DNA of 10,407 nt from NCBI GenBank assembly GCA_944336815.1, contig CALVLG010000027.1, positions 1-10,407 of the forward strand, written 5' to 3'. A program made the position numbers and the translations under genes. Below are positions 1-7,453 of this stretch, one piece after another. The stretch is from an uncultured Bacilli bacterium. Its GTDB lineage: Bacteria > Bacillota_I > Bacilli_A > RF39 > UBA660. Below the pieces are notes generated by a model that saw only the letters and a list, made by a program, of their open reading frames with translations, made no database searches and had not been told where the DNA came from. Every line of letters begins with the position of its first letter. The stretch's first letter is position 1.

Positions 1-1
1 T

Positions 2-10
2 TGGTACAAT
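2..10 (+). promoter_or_regulatory. Extended -10 promoter element for the glycosyltransferase gene
   Basis: TGG followed by TACAAT at 5-10 matches the extended -10 form TGnTATAAT with one mismatch. Any -35 lies outside the window. A start site near base 17 would leave a leader of only about 11 nt, beginning at the SD. The same layout recurs before several genes here. Confidence 0.5.
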
Positions 11-27
11 GTGGTTAGGATGTGATT

Positions 28-969
28 ATGTTGAAAAAAATTAGTGTAATTGTTTCCTGTTATAATGAAGAAGAATCGTTACCTTTATTTTATCAAGAAA
101 TGAATAAAGTGATGGAAGAACTAAAGAAGTATAAGTTTGAACTTATTTTTGTGAATGATGGAAGTAAAGATAAAACTTTAGAAGTTATAAAAACTTTGCG
201 TAAGAAAGATAATCGGGTTCGGTTTGTTTCTTTTTCAAGAAATTTTGGAAAAGAAGCGGCTATGTTGGCGGGCCTTGATTATTCAACGGGTGATTACGTT
301 ACTTTAATGGATGCAGACTTACAAGATCCGCCCAAAATGTTGCCTGAAATGCTAAAATACATTGAAGAAGATGGCTATGATTGTGTTGGAACAAGAAGAG
401 TGACACGAAAAGGTGAGCCACCAATTAGAAGTTTTTTTGCTAGAAGGTTTTATAAACTTATTAATAAAATGAGCAAAGTAGAAATGGTGGATGGAGCAAG
501 AGATTATAGATTGATGACAAGACAGATGGTTGAAGCAATTTTGAATTGTCGGGAATATAATCGCTATTCTAAAGGATTATGGAGTTTTGTTGGTTTTAAA
601 ACAAAGTGGCTTGAATTTGAAAATGTACAGAGAGTGGCTGGCGAGACAAAATGGTCTTTCTGGAAACTTTTTAAATACGCGATTGAAGGAATTGTAGCTT
701 TTACAACGGTCCCTTTAACTATTGCTGCCTTTTTAGGAATTTTATTTTGTTTTATAGCTTTTGTCATGATTGTGGTAATTATTTGTAAAACCCTTATTTG
801 GGGTGATCCTGTAAGTGGGTGGCCAAGTTTAGCGTGTATCATTATTTTTGTGAGTGGGATTCAATTATTCTTTATGGGTATTTTTGGTGAGTATTTAGCT
901 AAGACTTATTTAGAAACGAAAAAAAGACCAATATATATTGTGAAAGAAACAGAAAAAGAAATTCAATAA
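28..969 (+). CDS. Family 2 glycosyltransferase, polyprenyl-phosphate sugar transferase type (GtrB/CsbB/DPM1-like)
   Basis: A 313-residue membrane glycosyltransferase. The GT-A fold starts with VIVSCYNEEESLP (about 7-19), followed by VNDGSKD (42-48) and the metal/nucleotide-sugar motif DADLQDP (95-101, DxD-type). After the catalytic domain come two hydrophobic segments at about 225-257 and 268-292 and a basic tail. This is the architecture of GtrB, CsbB and ArnC-like enzymes, which move a sugar from a nucleotide donor to undecaprenyl phosphate on the inner membrane face. The donor sugar cannot be read from sequence. No flippase partner is seen, but the upstream side is cut by the window edge. 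I chose ATG 28 because the SD-like AGGATGTGAT (17-26) precedes it; GTG 22 lies inside that SD, and TTG 31 is a weaker alternative. Confidence 0.9.
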   Translation: MLKKISVIVSCYNEEESLPLFYQEMNKVMEELKKYKFELIFVNDGSKDKTLEVIKTLRKKDNRVRFVSFSRNFGKEAAMLAGLDYSTGDYVTLMDADLQDPPKMLPEMLKYIEEDGYDCVGTRRVTRKGEPPIRSFFARRFYKLINKMSKVEMVDGARDYRLMTRQMVEAILNCREYNRYSKGLWSFVGFKTKWLEFENVQRVAGETKWSFWKLFKYAIEGIVAFTTVPLTIAAFLGILFCFIAFVMIVVIICKTLIWGDPVSGWPSLACIIIFVSGIQLFFMGIFGEYLAKTYLETKKRPIYIVKETEKEIQ

Positions 970-980
970 CTGTTTCTTTT
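942..980 (+). terminator. Stem-loop overlapping the glycosyltransferase stop codon
   Basis: The arm at 943-952 (AAAGAAACAG) is exactly complementary to 970-979, plus one G-T pair outside it, with a 17-nt loop containing the stop TAA. A competing fold pairs 954-961 with 973-980. The right arm is T-rich. The left arm is coding sequence. It is plausible as an intrinsic terminator, but AT-rich with a long loop. Confidence 0.5.
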
Positions 981-1005
981 CATTTAGGAAAAAATATATT
1001 ATAAT
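977..1005 (+). promoter_or_regulatory. Promoter for the alpha/beta hydrolase gene
   Basis: TATAAT at 1000-1005 is a perfect -10. TTTTCA at 977-982 is a 4/6 match to TTGACA with a 17-bp spacer. The -35 overlaps the T-rich arm of the upstream stem-loop. The predicted start near 1012 gives a leader of about 18 nt. Confidence 0.65.
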
Positions 1006-1029
1006 ACTTATATAGTAAGGGTGATGGCA

Positions 1030-1962
1030 GTGTATATTTTATTATTAGTTATAACAATTCTTTTTCTTATTTTATTACTTGGCGGATACTATTTTTTTGC
1101 TTTGGCCATAAAAAAGGGAAATAAGTCTTTTATTTTAAATCAACCTCATAATAAAGGTGTTCATAAGAAAAATGAAGAACAAACCAAAATAGAAAAAGAG
1201 TGGTTTTTGGCCAATAAAAAAGATGTTTATTTAAAAAGTAGTGATGGGTTAAATTTATATGGGGCGAAGGTTTCTAAAGGTAAAAGAAAAAAATGGATGA
1301 TTTTGGCCCATGGCTTTTCGGCTACACACATTAGCGTTCTTCATCAAGCCTATAAATTTTATGAATTAGGTTTTAATATTTTATTAATTGATTTACGAGC
1401 CCATGGAAATAGTGAAGGAAAATATATTGGGATGGGTGTTTTAGATTCTAATGATTTAGTTAGTTGGATTAAAAAATTGGATAAGATAGAAAAACCTACT
1501 ACTATTGGGTTATATGGTATATCTATGGGGGCCGCAACGGTGATGATGAGTTTAGGAGAAAAATTGCCTGATAGCGTCTCTTTTGCTATTGAAGATTGTG
1601 GCTATTCTAGTGTTTTTGAAGTTTTTAAATATCAAATGAAAATGATGTTTAATTTGCCTAGTTTTCCTTTTTTGAATATTGCTGAGAGTTGGTGTAAAAC
1701 TATAGCTAAATATGATTTTCATACTAAAACATCTTTAACGGCTTTAGCAAAAACAAAAATTCCGGTTTTGTTTATTCATGGAACAAAAGATACTTTTGTC
1801 CCATATCAAATGTTGGAAGAAAATTATGATGTATGTGCTGCTAAAAAAGAAAAATTAATTATTCATGGGGCAAAGCATGGAGCTTCGGAAACTAAAGAAC
1901 CTGAGCTTTATTGGAAAATTATTGATAAATTCACAAAAAAATATGAAAAGAAGAAAAACTGA
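1030..1962 (+). CDS. Membrane-anchored alpha/beta hydrolase (serine hydrolase, BEM46/YqkD-like)
   Basis: A 310-residue protein with one N-terminal hydrophobic helix (about 2-24) and then an alpha/beta-hydrolase domain. The sequence shows ILAHGFSA (oxyanion-hole region), LIDLRAHGNSEG, the nucleophile elbow GISMG with Ser165, the acid Asp254 in GTKDTFVP and the base His283 in AKHG, giving a complete Ser-Asp-His triad in the usual order. Family members are esterases, lipases or peptidases of mostly unknown substrate; none can be assigned here. The N-terminal anchor places it at the membrane, probably with a short cytoplasmic N-terminus, but orientation is not certain. I prefer GTG 1030 because the SD AAGGGTGAT (1017-1025) sits just before it; ATG 1024 and GTG 1021 lie inside that SD. 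It ends in TGA with promoter and terminator of its own, so probably monocistronic. Confidence 0.88.
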   Translation: MYILLLVITILFLILLLGGYYFFALAIKKGNKSFILNQPHNKGVHKKNEEQTKIEKEWFLANKKDVYLKSSDGLNLYGAKVSKGKRKKWMILAHGFSATHISVLHQAYKFYELGFNILLIDLRAHGNSEGKYIGMGVLDSNDLVSWIKKLDKIEKPTTIGLYGISMGAATVMMSLGEKLPDSVSFAIEDCGYSSVFEVFKYQMKMMFNLPSFPFLNIAESWCKTIAKYDFHTKTSLTALAKTKIPVLFIHGTKDTFVPYQMLEENYDVCAAKKEKLIIHGAKHGASETKEPELYWKIIDKFTKKYEKKKN

Positions 1963-1981
1963 AAATGGTTTTTCTCTTTTT
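1946..1981 (+). terminator. Intrinsic terminator overlapping the hydrolase stop codon
   Basis: The left arm 1946-1959 pairs with 1968-1980 (GTTTTTCTCTTTT) with a single one-base bulge; the 8-nt loop contains the TGA stop. The T-rich right arm serves as the U-tract. The left arm encodes the Lys/Asn-rich C-terminus. Confidence 0.65.
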
Positions 1982-1982
1982 G

Positions 1983-1991
1983 TGATATAAT
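1983..1991 (+). promoter_or_regulatory. Extended -10 promoter of nifJ
   Basis: TGA followed by TATAAT (1986-1991) is a perfect TGnTATAAT. No -35 is evident at the expected distance, which is tolerable for an extended -10. It directly abuts the preceding terminator. A start near 1998 gives a leader of about 22 nt. Confidence 0.7.
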
Positions 1992-2019
1992 TTTTACAGA
2001 ATGATAGGGAGTGAAGAAC

Positions 2020-5000
2020 ATGAGACAAATTGTTGATGGTAATACAGCTTGCTCAATGATGGCTTATTTATTTAGTGAAGTGGCAAGTATTTATCCTATT
2101 ACGCCTTCAAGTCCAATGGCTAGTAATATGGATGCCCAAAGTAGCAAGTTAGTTAAAAATTTATTTGATGATATAGTACATGTAACAGAGATGGAATCCG
2201 AAGCGGGGGCAGCTGGAGCGATGCACGGAGCACTTTTAGCTGGATCGTTGGCTTCTACTTTTACGGCTAGTCAAGGTTTACTTTTGATGATACCTAATAT
2301 GTATAAAATGGCTGGCGAGTGTTTACCGGGAGTTATTCATGTTGCATCAAGAACTGTTGCTACTCATGCTCTTTCTATTTTTGGCGATCACTCTGATATA
2401 TATGCGACTAGGGCAACTGGATTTTGTCATTTAGCTAGTTCTAATCCGCAAGAAGCATATCATTTGGCAGCGGTTGCACATTTGGCAAGTATTAAAGCAT
2501 CTTTACCATTTTTGCATTTTTTTGATGGCTTTAGAACAAGTCATGAATTAAATGTTATTGAAACTTTGGGACGAGATAATTTACTTGCCTTGATTGATCA
2601 AAAAAAATTAAAAGAGTTTAGAGAGCGTTCTTTAAATATTGGTGAGATTAAACAATATGGGATGTCTGAAACTGAAGATGTTTATTTTCAAAGTATGGAA
2701 GCTAGAAATACTTTATATGAAATGGTTCCGGATATTGTTAATGAATACATGCAAAAAATAAATACATTAGCGGATACGCATTATGCTCCGTTTGAGTATT
2801 TTGGCGATAAAGATGCAACTTCAGTAGTTGTAGCAATGGGAAGTGTTTGTGATACCATAAAACTTGTGGTTGAAGAAGAAAGAAAAAAAGGGAAAAAAAT
2901 TGGTTGTTTAACGGTTCATTTATATCGGCCGTTTAGTAAAAAGTATTTTTTAGATGTTTTGCCCGAGACGGTTAAGAAAGTAGCGGTTTTAGATCGGACA
3001 AAAGAAAGTGGAGCTAGTGGGGAGCCTTTATATTTAGATGTTTTGGCGGTTTTAAAAGATAAAGATATTCAAGTGGTTGGCGGAAGATATGGTCTTTCTA
3101 GTAAAAACACAACACCGTCACAAATATATGCGGTTTTCAAAATGTTGGAAGAAAATCCTCAAAATAATTTTACGATTGGAATTGTTGATGATGTAACAAA
3201 AAGAAGTTTACCAACTTATGATTATGAAATTCCTTTGAAAGCTTTTGAAATCCAAATTTACGGCTTTGGTTCTGATGGCATGGTTTCGGCTAGTAAAGAT
3301 ATTATGCATATCATTGGTGAAAAAGATTATGTTCAAGGCTATTTTGAGTATGACTCTAAAAAAAGTGGGGGCGTAACAGTAAGTCATTTACGAGTTTCTA
3401 AAGAAACAATTTTAGCGCCTTATTATGTTACGGCTTGTGATTTAATTGTTGTGACAAAAGATGAATATTTTGGTAAATATGCAATGCTTAATAATGCTAA
3501 AGATGGTAGTGTTTTACTCATTAATACTAAAGATGAACAAAAGTGTTTAGAAAAAATGACTTTGGATGATATTGAATGCTTAAAAAAGAAAAAGATGAAA
3601 ATTTTAACAGTTGATGCTGATAAAATAGCAATGAAACATCATATTCCCGGTAAAATTAGTAAAATCATGGAAATTATTATTTTGAATTTACTTGGTGAAG
3701 AAAATGCCCTTAATATTTTAAATCAATCTATATGGGAAAGTTTTCATACTAAGGGCGAAGATGTTGTAAAAAATAATCAAGAAGCTATTTTAGAGGCTTG
3801 TCAAAATGTGCGGAAATTACAAGTTATAGATAAGGAAAAGAAGGAACAAAAAGTTCTTAACAATATTTTTGCCAAAATGAATGCTAGATTAGGTAATGAA
3901 CTTACTGTTTCGGAGGTTATGCCAATTTCTAAAGGAGAGTTTCCGGGTGGTTTGACCAGTTTAGAAAAGCGAAAAATATCTCCGTTAGTTTCAAAATGGA
4001 TACCAGAAAATTGTATTCAATGTGGGATGTGTTCGTTTGTTTGTCCCCATGCAGTTATTAGACCTTTTTTAGTTAAAGATGAAAGTAAACCGCAAGCTCT
4101 TGGGGCTAGTGAGTATCAGTATTTTATAAGTGTTTCGGAAGCTGATTGTACTGGTTGTGGGTTATGTGTAAAAATATGTCCTGGTAAAAACGGTAAAAAG
4201 GCTTTGTATTTAGGTCGTTATGATGAAGAAAAGCAAAAAGAAGCTGATTCATATTTTCATGATTATGAAAATCCTTTAGAATTTCCAAAATTTACAATTA
4301 AAGGTAGTCAGTTAATGAAACCAAAATTTGCTTTTTCGGGCGCTTGTGCTGGTTGTGGAGAGACGGCTTATATTAAGTTACTTACGCAGTTGTTTGGGGA
4401 AGAGATTGTAATTGCTAATGCAACAGGTTGTTCGTCAATTTATGGCGGCAGTGCCCCATCAACGCCTTATACTATTCCTTGGGCAAATAGTTTGTTTGAA
4501 GATAATGCAGAATTTGCTTATGGGCTTCATTTAAGTTATCAAAATAAACGAGAACAAATTGCTAATGTTATGGAAAAAGAGATGAACATGGTTTCTTCTG
4601 CTACGCAAAAATTATTTAAAGAATGGTTGGCTAATCAAGATGACGTGGTGATTACTAAAAAAGTAGCGGAAAATTTGGAAAAAGAAGATTTAAGTCAAGA
4701 ACTGGTTAATCTAAAAACTTATATTCAAGCTCGTACTGTCTGGGCAATTGGGGGTGATGGTTGGGCTTATGATATTGGTTTTGGGGGAATTGATCATGTT
4801 TTATCAAGTGAAGAAAATATTAAAATATTAGTATTAGATACTGAGGTATATTCAAATACTGGTGGCCAAATGAGTAAATCAAGTCATGTTGGCCAAGTAG
4901 CGGAATTTGCTAATTTAGGGAAACGAAGTCATAAAAAAGATTTATTTAGGATTGCGATGAGTTATCCTAATTGCTATGTGGCTAGTATTTCTCTAGGAGC

Positions 5001-5370
5001 AAATATGATGCAAACATTAAAAGTATTTAAAGAAGCGCAAGAACACAAGGGACCAAGTATTATTATTGCCTATGCGCCTTGTATTGAACATGGTATAAAA
5101 GGCGGGATGAGTTGTACAAATGAAGAACAAAAACTAGCTGTAGAAGTTGGTTATACAATTTTGATGCGATATAAGCCTGAAGAAGAGAAACTATATATTG
5201 ATTCTAAAACGCCTGATTTTACAAGGTATCAAAAATTTTTAAATCGGGAAGTAAGGTATCATTCCCTTAAAATTAAAAATGAAAAAATGGCTCAAGAGTT
5301 ATTGAAAAACAATCAAGAAACAGCGATGAAAAGATATGCTTATTATGAAAAACTTAGTAAAGATGCTTAA
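2020..5370 (+). CDS. nifJ: Pyruvate:ferredoxin (flavodoxin) oxidoreductase, single-chain
   Basis: This 1116-residue enzyme converts pyruvate and CoA to acetyl-CoA and CO2 with reduction of ferredoxin or flavodoxin, in the cytoplasm of anaerobes. The order is that of homodimeric PFOR: N-terminal pyruvate-binding domain with DGNTA (6-10) and YPITPSSPM (25-33); central transketolase-C-like and CoA-binding domains; a two-cluster ferredoxin domain with Cys665/668/671/675 and Cys710/713/716/720; and a C-terminal TPP domain with GACAGCGE. The proximal cluster ligands are visible as Cys776, Cys779, Cys804 and Cys1021. The TPP/Mg region GDGWAYDIGFGGIDHV and the YSNTGGQMSKS segment follow. Full-length family members are usually about 1160-1200 residues, so this one is compact but keeps every cofactor motif. 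ATG 2020 is chosen over GTG 2011 because the SD AGGGAGTGA (2006-2014) covers the GTG. Its own promoter and terminator suggest a single-gene unit. Confidence 0.97.
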   Translation: MRQIVDGNTACSMMAYLFSEVASIYPITPSSPMASNMDAQSSKLVKNLFDDIVHVTEMESEAGAAGAMHGALLAGSLASTFTASQGLLLMIPNMYKMAGECLPGVIHVASRTVATHALSIFGDHSDIYATRATGFCHLASSNPQEAYHLAAVAHLASIKASLPFLHFFDGFRTSHELNVIETLGRDNLLALIDQKKLKEFRERSLNIGEIKQYGMSETEDVYFQSMEARNTLYEMVPDIVNEYMQKINTLADTHYAPFEYFGDKDATSVVVAMGSVCDTIKLVVEEERKKGKKIGCLTVHLYRPFSKKYFLDVLPETVKKVAVLDRTKESGASGEPLYLDVLAVLKDKDIQVVGGRYGLSSKNTTPSQIYAVFKMLEENPQNNFTIGIVDDVTKRSLPTYDYEIPLKAFEIQIYGFGSDGMVSASKDIMHIIGEKDYVQGYFEYDSKKSGGVTVSHLRVSKETILAPYYVTACDLIVVTKDEYFGKYAMLNNAKDGSVLLINTKDEQKCLEKMTLDDIECLKKKKMKILTVDADKIAMKHHIPGKISKIMEIIILNLLGEENALNILNQSIWESFHTKGEDVVKNNQEAILEACQNVRKLQVIDKEKKEQKVLNNIFAKMNARLGNELTVSEVMPISKGEFPGGLTSLEKRKISPLVSKWIPENCIQCGMCSFVCPHAVIRPFLVKDESKPQALGASEYQYFISVSEADCTGCGLCVKICPGKNGKKALYLGRYDEEKQKEADSYFHDYENPLEFPKFTIKGSQLMKPKFAFSGACAGCGETAYIKLLTQLFGEEIVIANATGCSSIYGGSAPSTPYTIPWANSLFEDNAEFAYGLHLSYQNKREQIANVMEKEMNMVSSATQKLFKEWLANQDDVVITKKVAENLEKEDLSQELVNLKTYIQARTVWAIGGDGWAYDIGFGGIDHVLSSEENIKILVLDTEVYSNTGGQMSKSSHVGQVAEFANLGKRSHKKDLFRIAMSYPNCYVASISLGANMMQTLKVFKEAQEHKGPSIIIAYAPCIEHGIKGGMSCTNEEQKLAVEVGYTILMRYKPEEEKLYIDSKTPDFTRYQKFLNREVRYHSLKIKNEKMAQELLKNNQETAMKRYAYYEKLSKDA

Positions 5371-5377
5371 TTATTGT

Positions 5378-5408
5378 GAAAAGAGAAGAAAATTCTTCTT
5401 TTTTTTAT
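5378..5408 (+). terminator. Intrinsic terminator of nifJ
   Basis: The left arm 5378-5389 pairs with 5394-5405 (12 pairs, two of them G-T) around a 4-nt AAAT loop, and the sequence continues in a T-run to 5406. It starts 8 bases after the nifJ stop. Confidence 0.75.
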
Positions 5409-5416
5409 TTAGAACG

Positions 5417-5425
5417 TGGTATACT
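5417..5425 (+). promoter_or_regulatory. Extended -10 promoter of the thioredoxin-like gene
   Basis: TGG followed by TATACT (5420-5425) is a one-mismatch extended -10. A start near 5432 coincides with the first bases of the SD AGGAG (5433-5437), so the leader would be about 14 nt. This rules against GTG 5416 as the start codon, since it lies within the promoter. Confidence 0.65.
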
Positions 5426-5445
5426 GTTTGAGAGGAGTGGTTATT

Positions 5446-6072
5446 ATGAAAAAATTACATATTTTTAGTACTTTAATTATATTGGGAGCTTGTTTATTTG
5501 TTGGAACAGTAAATGCTCAAGTTAAACAAGAAACGTTAAAGGAGGCATGTGAGGCCGAGGAAATTTCTTGTGATGTTCAAGATAAGGAATTTGATGATGA
5601 GTTATTAAACGTATATATTTTCCGTGGTGATGGTTGTGGTTTTTGTCAACGTCTTTTAACTTATATAGGAAGTATTGCAAGTGAATATGAAGACAAAATT
5701 AATTTTGTTGTTTATGAAGTAGGAAATAACGAAGATAACTGGGATTTATATGAAAAAGTAGGGGCTAAGTTTGGTGATGAAATTTCTGGTTATCCTTATA
5801 TGGTTATTGGCAAGTATATTTTTAATGGTTATGCTTCAAGTGATGATGCCGAAATAAAGGAAGCATTAGATGCATATGTGGCTATGGAAAGTCCTTATGA
5901 TGTTGTAAAAGAAATTGAAGCTGGTAATTTAGAAGAAGTAGAAAAAGAAATAGTTGGAGCAAAAGCAAAAAGTTCTACGGGGATAGTTTTAGCCTTTATT
6001 TTTGGGGTAGTTATCGTTTTAGTTATGTTTATGGGATATACATTAAGTAAGAAAGAAACAATAAAAAAATAA
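5446..6072 (+). CDS. Extracytoplasmic thioredoxin-like protein with CGFC motif and C-terminal membrane anchor
   Basis: A 208-residue protein with three visible parts. Residues 1-24 form a signal peptide (MKK, hydrophobic core, VNA before Gln25 as a signal peptidase I site); L-G-A-C16 could alternatively be read as a lipobox. Residues about 50-145 form a thioredoxin-fold domain: strand LLNVYIFRGDG leads into the active site C64-G-F-C67, and GYP (115-117) is in the position of the conserved cis-proline loop. Residues about 178-200 are a transmembrane helix followed by a basic tail, giving an outside-facing redox domain held in the membrane. Cys35 and Cys42 form a second possible disulfide outside the active site. 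The fold supports a thiol-disulfide oxidoreductase or redox-sensing role; substrate and electron partner are unknown. ATG 5446 has the SD AGGAG 8 bases upstream. Confidence 0.85.
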   Translation: MKKLHIFSTLIILGACLFVGTVNAQVKQETLKEACEAEEISCDVQDKEFDDELLNVYIFRGDGCGFCQRLLTYIGSIASEYEDKINFVVYEVGNNEDNWDLYEKVGAKFGDEISGYPYMVIGKYIFNGYASSDDAEIKEALDAYVAMESPYDVVKEIEAGNLEEVEKEIVGAKAKSSTGIVLAFIFGVVIVLVMFMGYTLSKKETIKK

Positions 6073-6081
6073 TTTATGAAT

Positions 6082-6124
6082 AAAAATCCTTATTTTTACA
6101 GATAGTAAAAGTGAGGTTTTTTTT
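6082..6124 (+). terminator. Long hairpin and T-run ending at the ligD-like start codon; contains that gene's SD
   Basis: Bases 6082-6099 pair with 6105-6122 around a 5-nt AGATA loop: 17 pairs (two of them G-T) with one T-T mismatch at 6087/6117. Eight Ts (6117-6124) follow and run straight into ATG 6125. It fits an intrinsic terminator for the thioredoxin-like gene that ends 10 bases upstream. The only SD for the next gene, GTGAGG at 6111-6116, is within the right arm, so on a read-through mRNA the SD would be paired. Confidence 0.75.
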
Positions 6125-7444
6125 ATGGAAAGTTTAAGTAAATATAAGCAAAAGAGAAATTTTGATAAAACTGAAGAACCAATAGGGAAAAAACAAAAGC
6201 GTTTAAAAAAACTTCGGTTTGTTGTACAACATCATATAGCTAGTCATAATCATTATGATTTAAGATTAGAATGGAATGGAGTTTTAAAAAGTTTTGCTAT
6301 TCCAAAGTGTCCTTCTTATAATTCTAAAATTAAACGTTTAGCTATAGAGGTTGAGGATCATCCTTTAGAATATCGAAATTTTGAAGGAACGATTCCTAAA
6401 GGCGAATACGGTGGCGGGACAGTTATGATTTTTGATGAAGGATATTGGGAGCCGGTTAATAAAAAGGTTTCTTTTAAGAAAAAGATAAATTTTGTCTTAA
6501 AGGGACAGAGATTTAAAGGAAGTTGGACACTTGTTCATTTAGAAAAAAATAATTGGTTATTTATAAAAGAAAAAGATGGGGAAAAAGGGATTGATTTAAG
6601 AAAGTTTAAGACGAGTGTTAAGAGTGGGAAAACAATGGATGAGATAGCAGCTAAAGTAGTTTTAACTAATCCGGATAAATTAATTGACGTTAAAAATAAA
6701 ATTACTAAAAAAGATATATTTACATATTATGAAAAAGTATCGATGCGGATGTTACCTTTGGTATGTAAACGTTTTGTTAGTGTTGTTAGAAGTCCACAAG
6801 GGCTTAATGGCCAAAGTTTTTTTATGAAACATTTTACAAATGAATTTTTAGGGAAGAAAAAGTCGTTTTATTATTTAAAAGATAAATGGGGTCTTTTAGA
6901 AGAAGTCCAAATGAATAGTTTTGAATTTCATATTGGGGCGAATAGTATTTCTAATTTACATGAACCTAATTATATGGTATTTGATTTAGATCCGGATGAA
7001 GGATTATCTTTAGAAAAGTTAAGGGAAGGTGTTTTAGATTTAAAACAAATTTTGGATGCTTTATCTTTGCCATCGTTTTTAAAAACAAGTGGTAAAAAGG
7101 GTTATCATGTAGTCGTTCCTATTACGCAAATGAAATGGTTAGAATTTCGGTTATTTGCTAAACGAATTGCCGAAGTGATGGAAAAAAAGTGGCCAGATAA
7201 ATATACTAGTAAAATGAGTAAACAAAAACGGCGGGGTAAAATATTTATTGATTGGGTAAGAAATACATTAGGGGCTTCTAGTGTCGCGCCATATTCTGTT
7301 CGTTTAAAAGAAAATTTGCCGGTTTCAATGCCTATTAAATGGAGTGAACTATATAAAATAAAACCTGATGGTATTACGATGAAAGAAGCTCTTAGAAGGC
7401 TTAAAAATAAAGATCCTTGGGCTGATTTTTATGATTTTTATTAG
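6125..7444 (+). CDS. LigD-like DNA repair protein: 3'-phosphoesterase + primase-polymerase domains, no ligase domain
   Basis: A 439-residue protein related to two of the three parts of bacterial NHEJ ligase D. Residues about 1-160 are the phosphoesterase (PE) domain, which trims 3' ends: entry motif LSKYKQKRNFDKTEEP, then QHH (His37), HYDLRL (His43, Asp45, Arg47) and EDHPLEY (His79, Tyr83), equivalent to the Pseudomonas LigD metal-site residues His42, His48, Asp50 and His84. A linker with SVKSGKTMDEIA leads to the archaeo-eukaryotic-primase-type polymerase domain (about 180-425): FDLDPD (Asp287, Asp289), KTSGKKGYHVVVP (His328) and IFIDWVRN (Asp376), followed by SSVAPYSVR. All visible catalytic residues are kept. 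The ATP-dependent ligase domain with its KxDG motif is absent, and no Ku gene is in the window. ATG 6125 is required because the PE entry motif starts at once. It may partner with a separate ligase and Ku elsewhere (inference). Confidence 0.9.
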   Translation: MESLSKYKQKRNFDKTEEPIGKKQKRLKKLRFVVQHHIASHNHYDLRLEWNGVLKSFAIPKCPSYNSKIKRLAIEVEDHPLEYRNFEGTIPKGEYGGGTVMIFDEGYWEPVNKKVSFKKKINFVLKGQRFKGSWTLVHLEKNNWLFIKEKDGEKGIDLRKFKTSVKSGKTMDEIAAKVVLTNPDKLIDVKNKITKKDIFTYYEKVSMRMLPLVCKRFVSVVRSPQGLNGQSFFMKHFTNEFLGKKKSFYYLKDKWGLLEEVQMNSFEFHIGANSISNLHEPNYMVFDLDPDEGLSLEKLREGVLDLKQILDALSLPSFLKTSGKKGYHVVVPITQMKWLEFRLFAKRIAEVMEKKWPDKYTSKMSKQKRRGKIFIDWVRNTLGASSVAPYSVRLKENLPVSMPIKWSELYKIKPDGITMKEALRRLKNKDPWADFYDFY

Positions 7445-7453
7445 AAAGTTATT

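Noticed and set aside
564..842. 92-codon ORF on the - strand inside the glycosyltransferase gene
   Set aside because: It is a shadow of a clear GT2 gene, with no SD, family resemblance or promoter supporting it.
2011..2019. GTG 2011 as the start of nifJ
   Set aside because: It lies within the SD AGGGAGTGA, and PFORs begin close to the DGNTA motif, which fits ATG 2020.
5416..5445. Upstream GTG start adding 10 residues to the thioredoxin-like protein
   Set aside because: The GTG overlaps the extended -10 TGGTATACT, and the extra residues would precede a well-formed signal peptide; ATG 5446 has the SD.
6078..6106. Forespore sigma-G-type promoter for the ligD-like gene, by analogy with Bacillus ligD
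   Set aside because: GAATA at 6078 could serve as a -35, but no CATnnTA-like -10 is found at the right distance.
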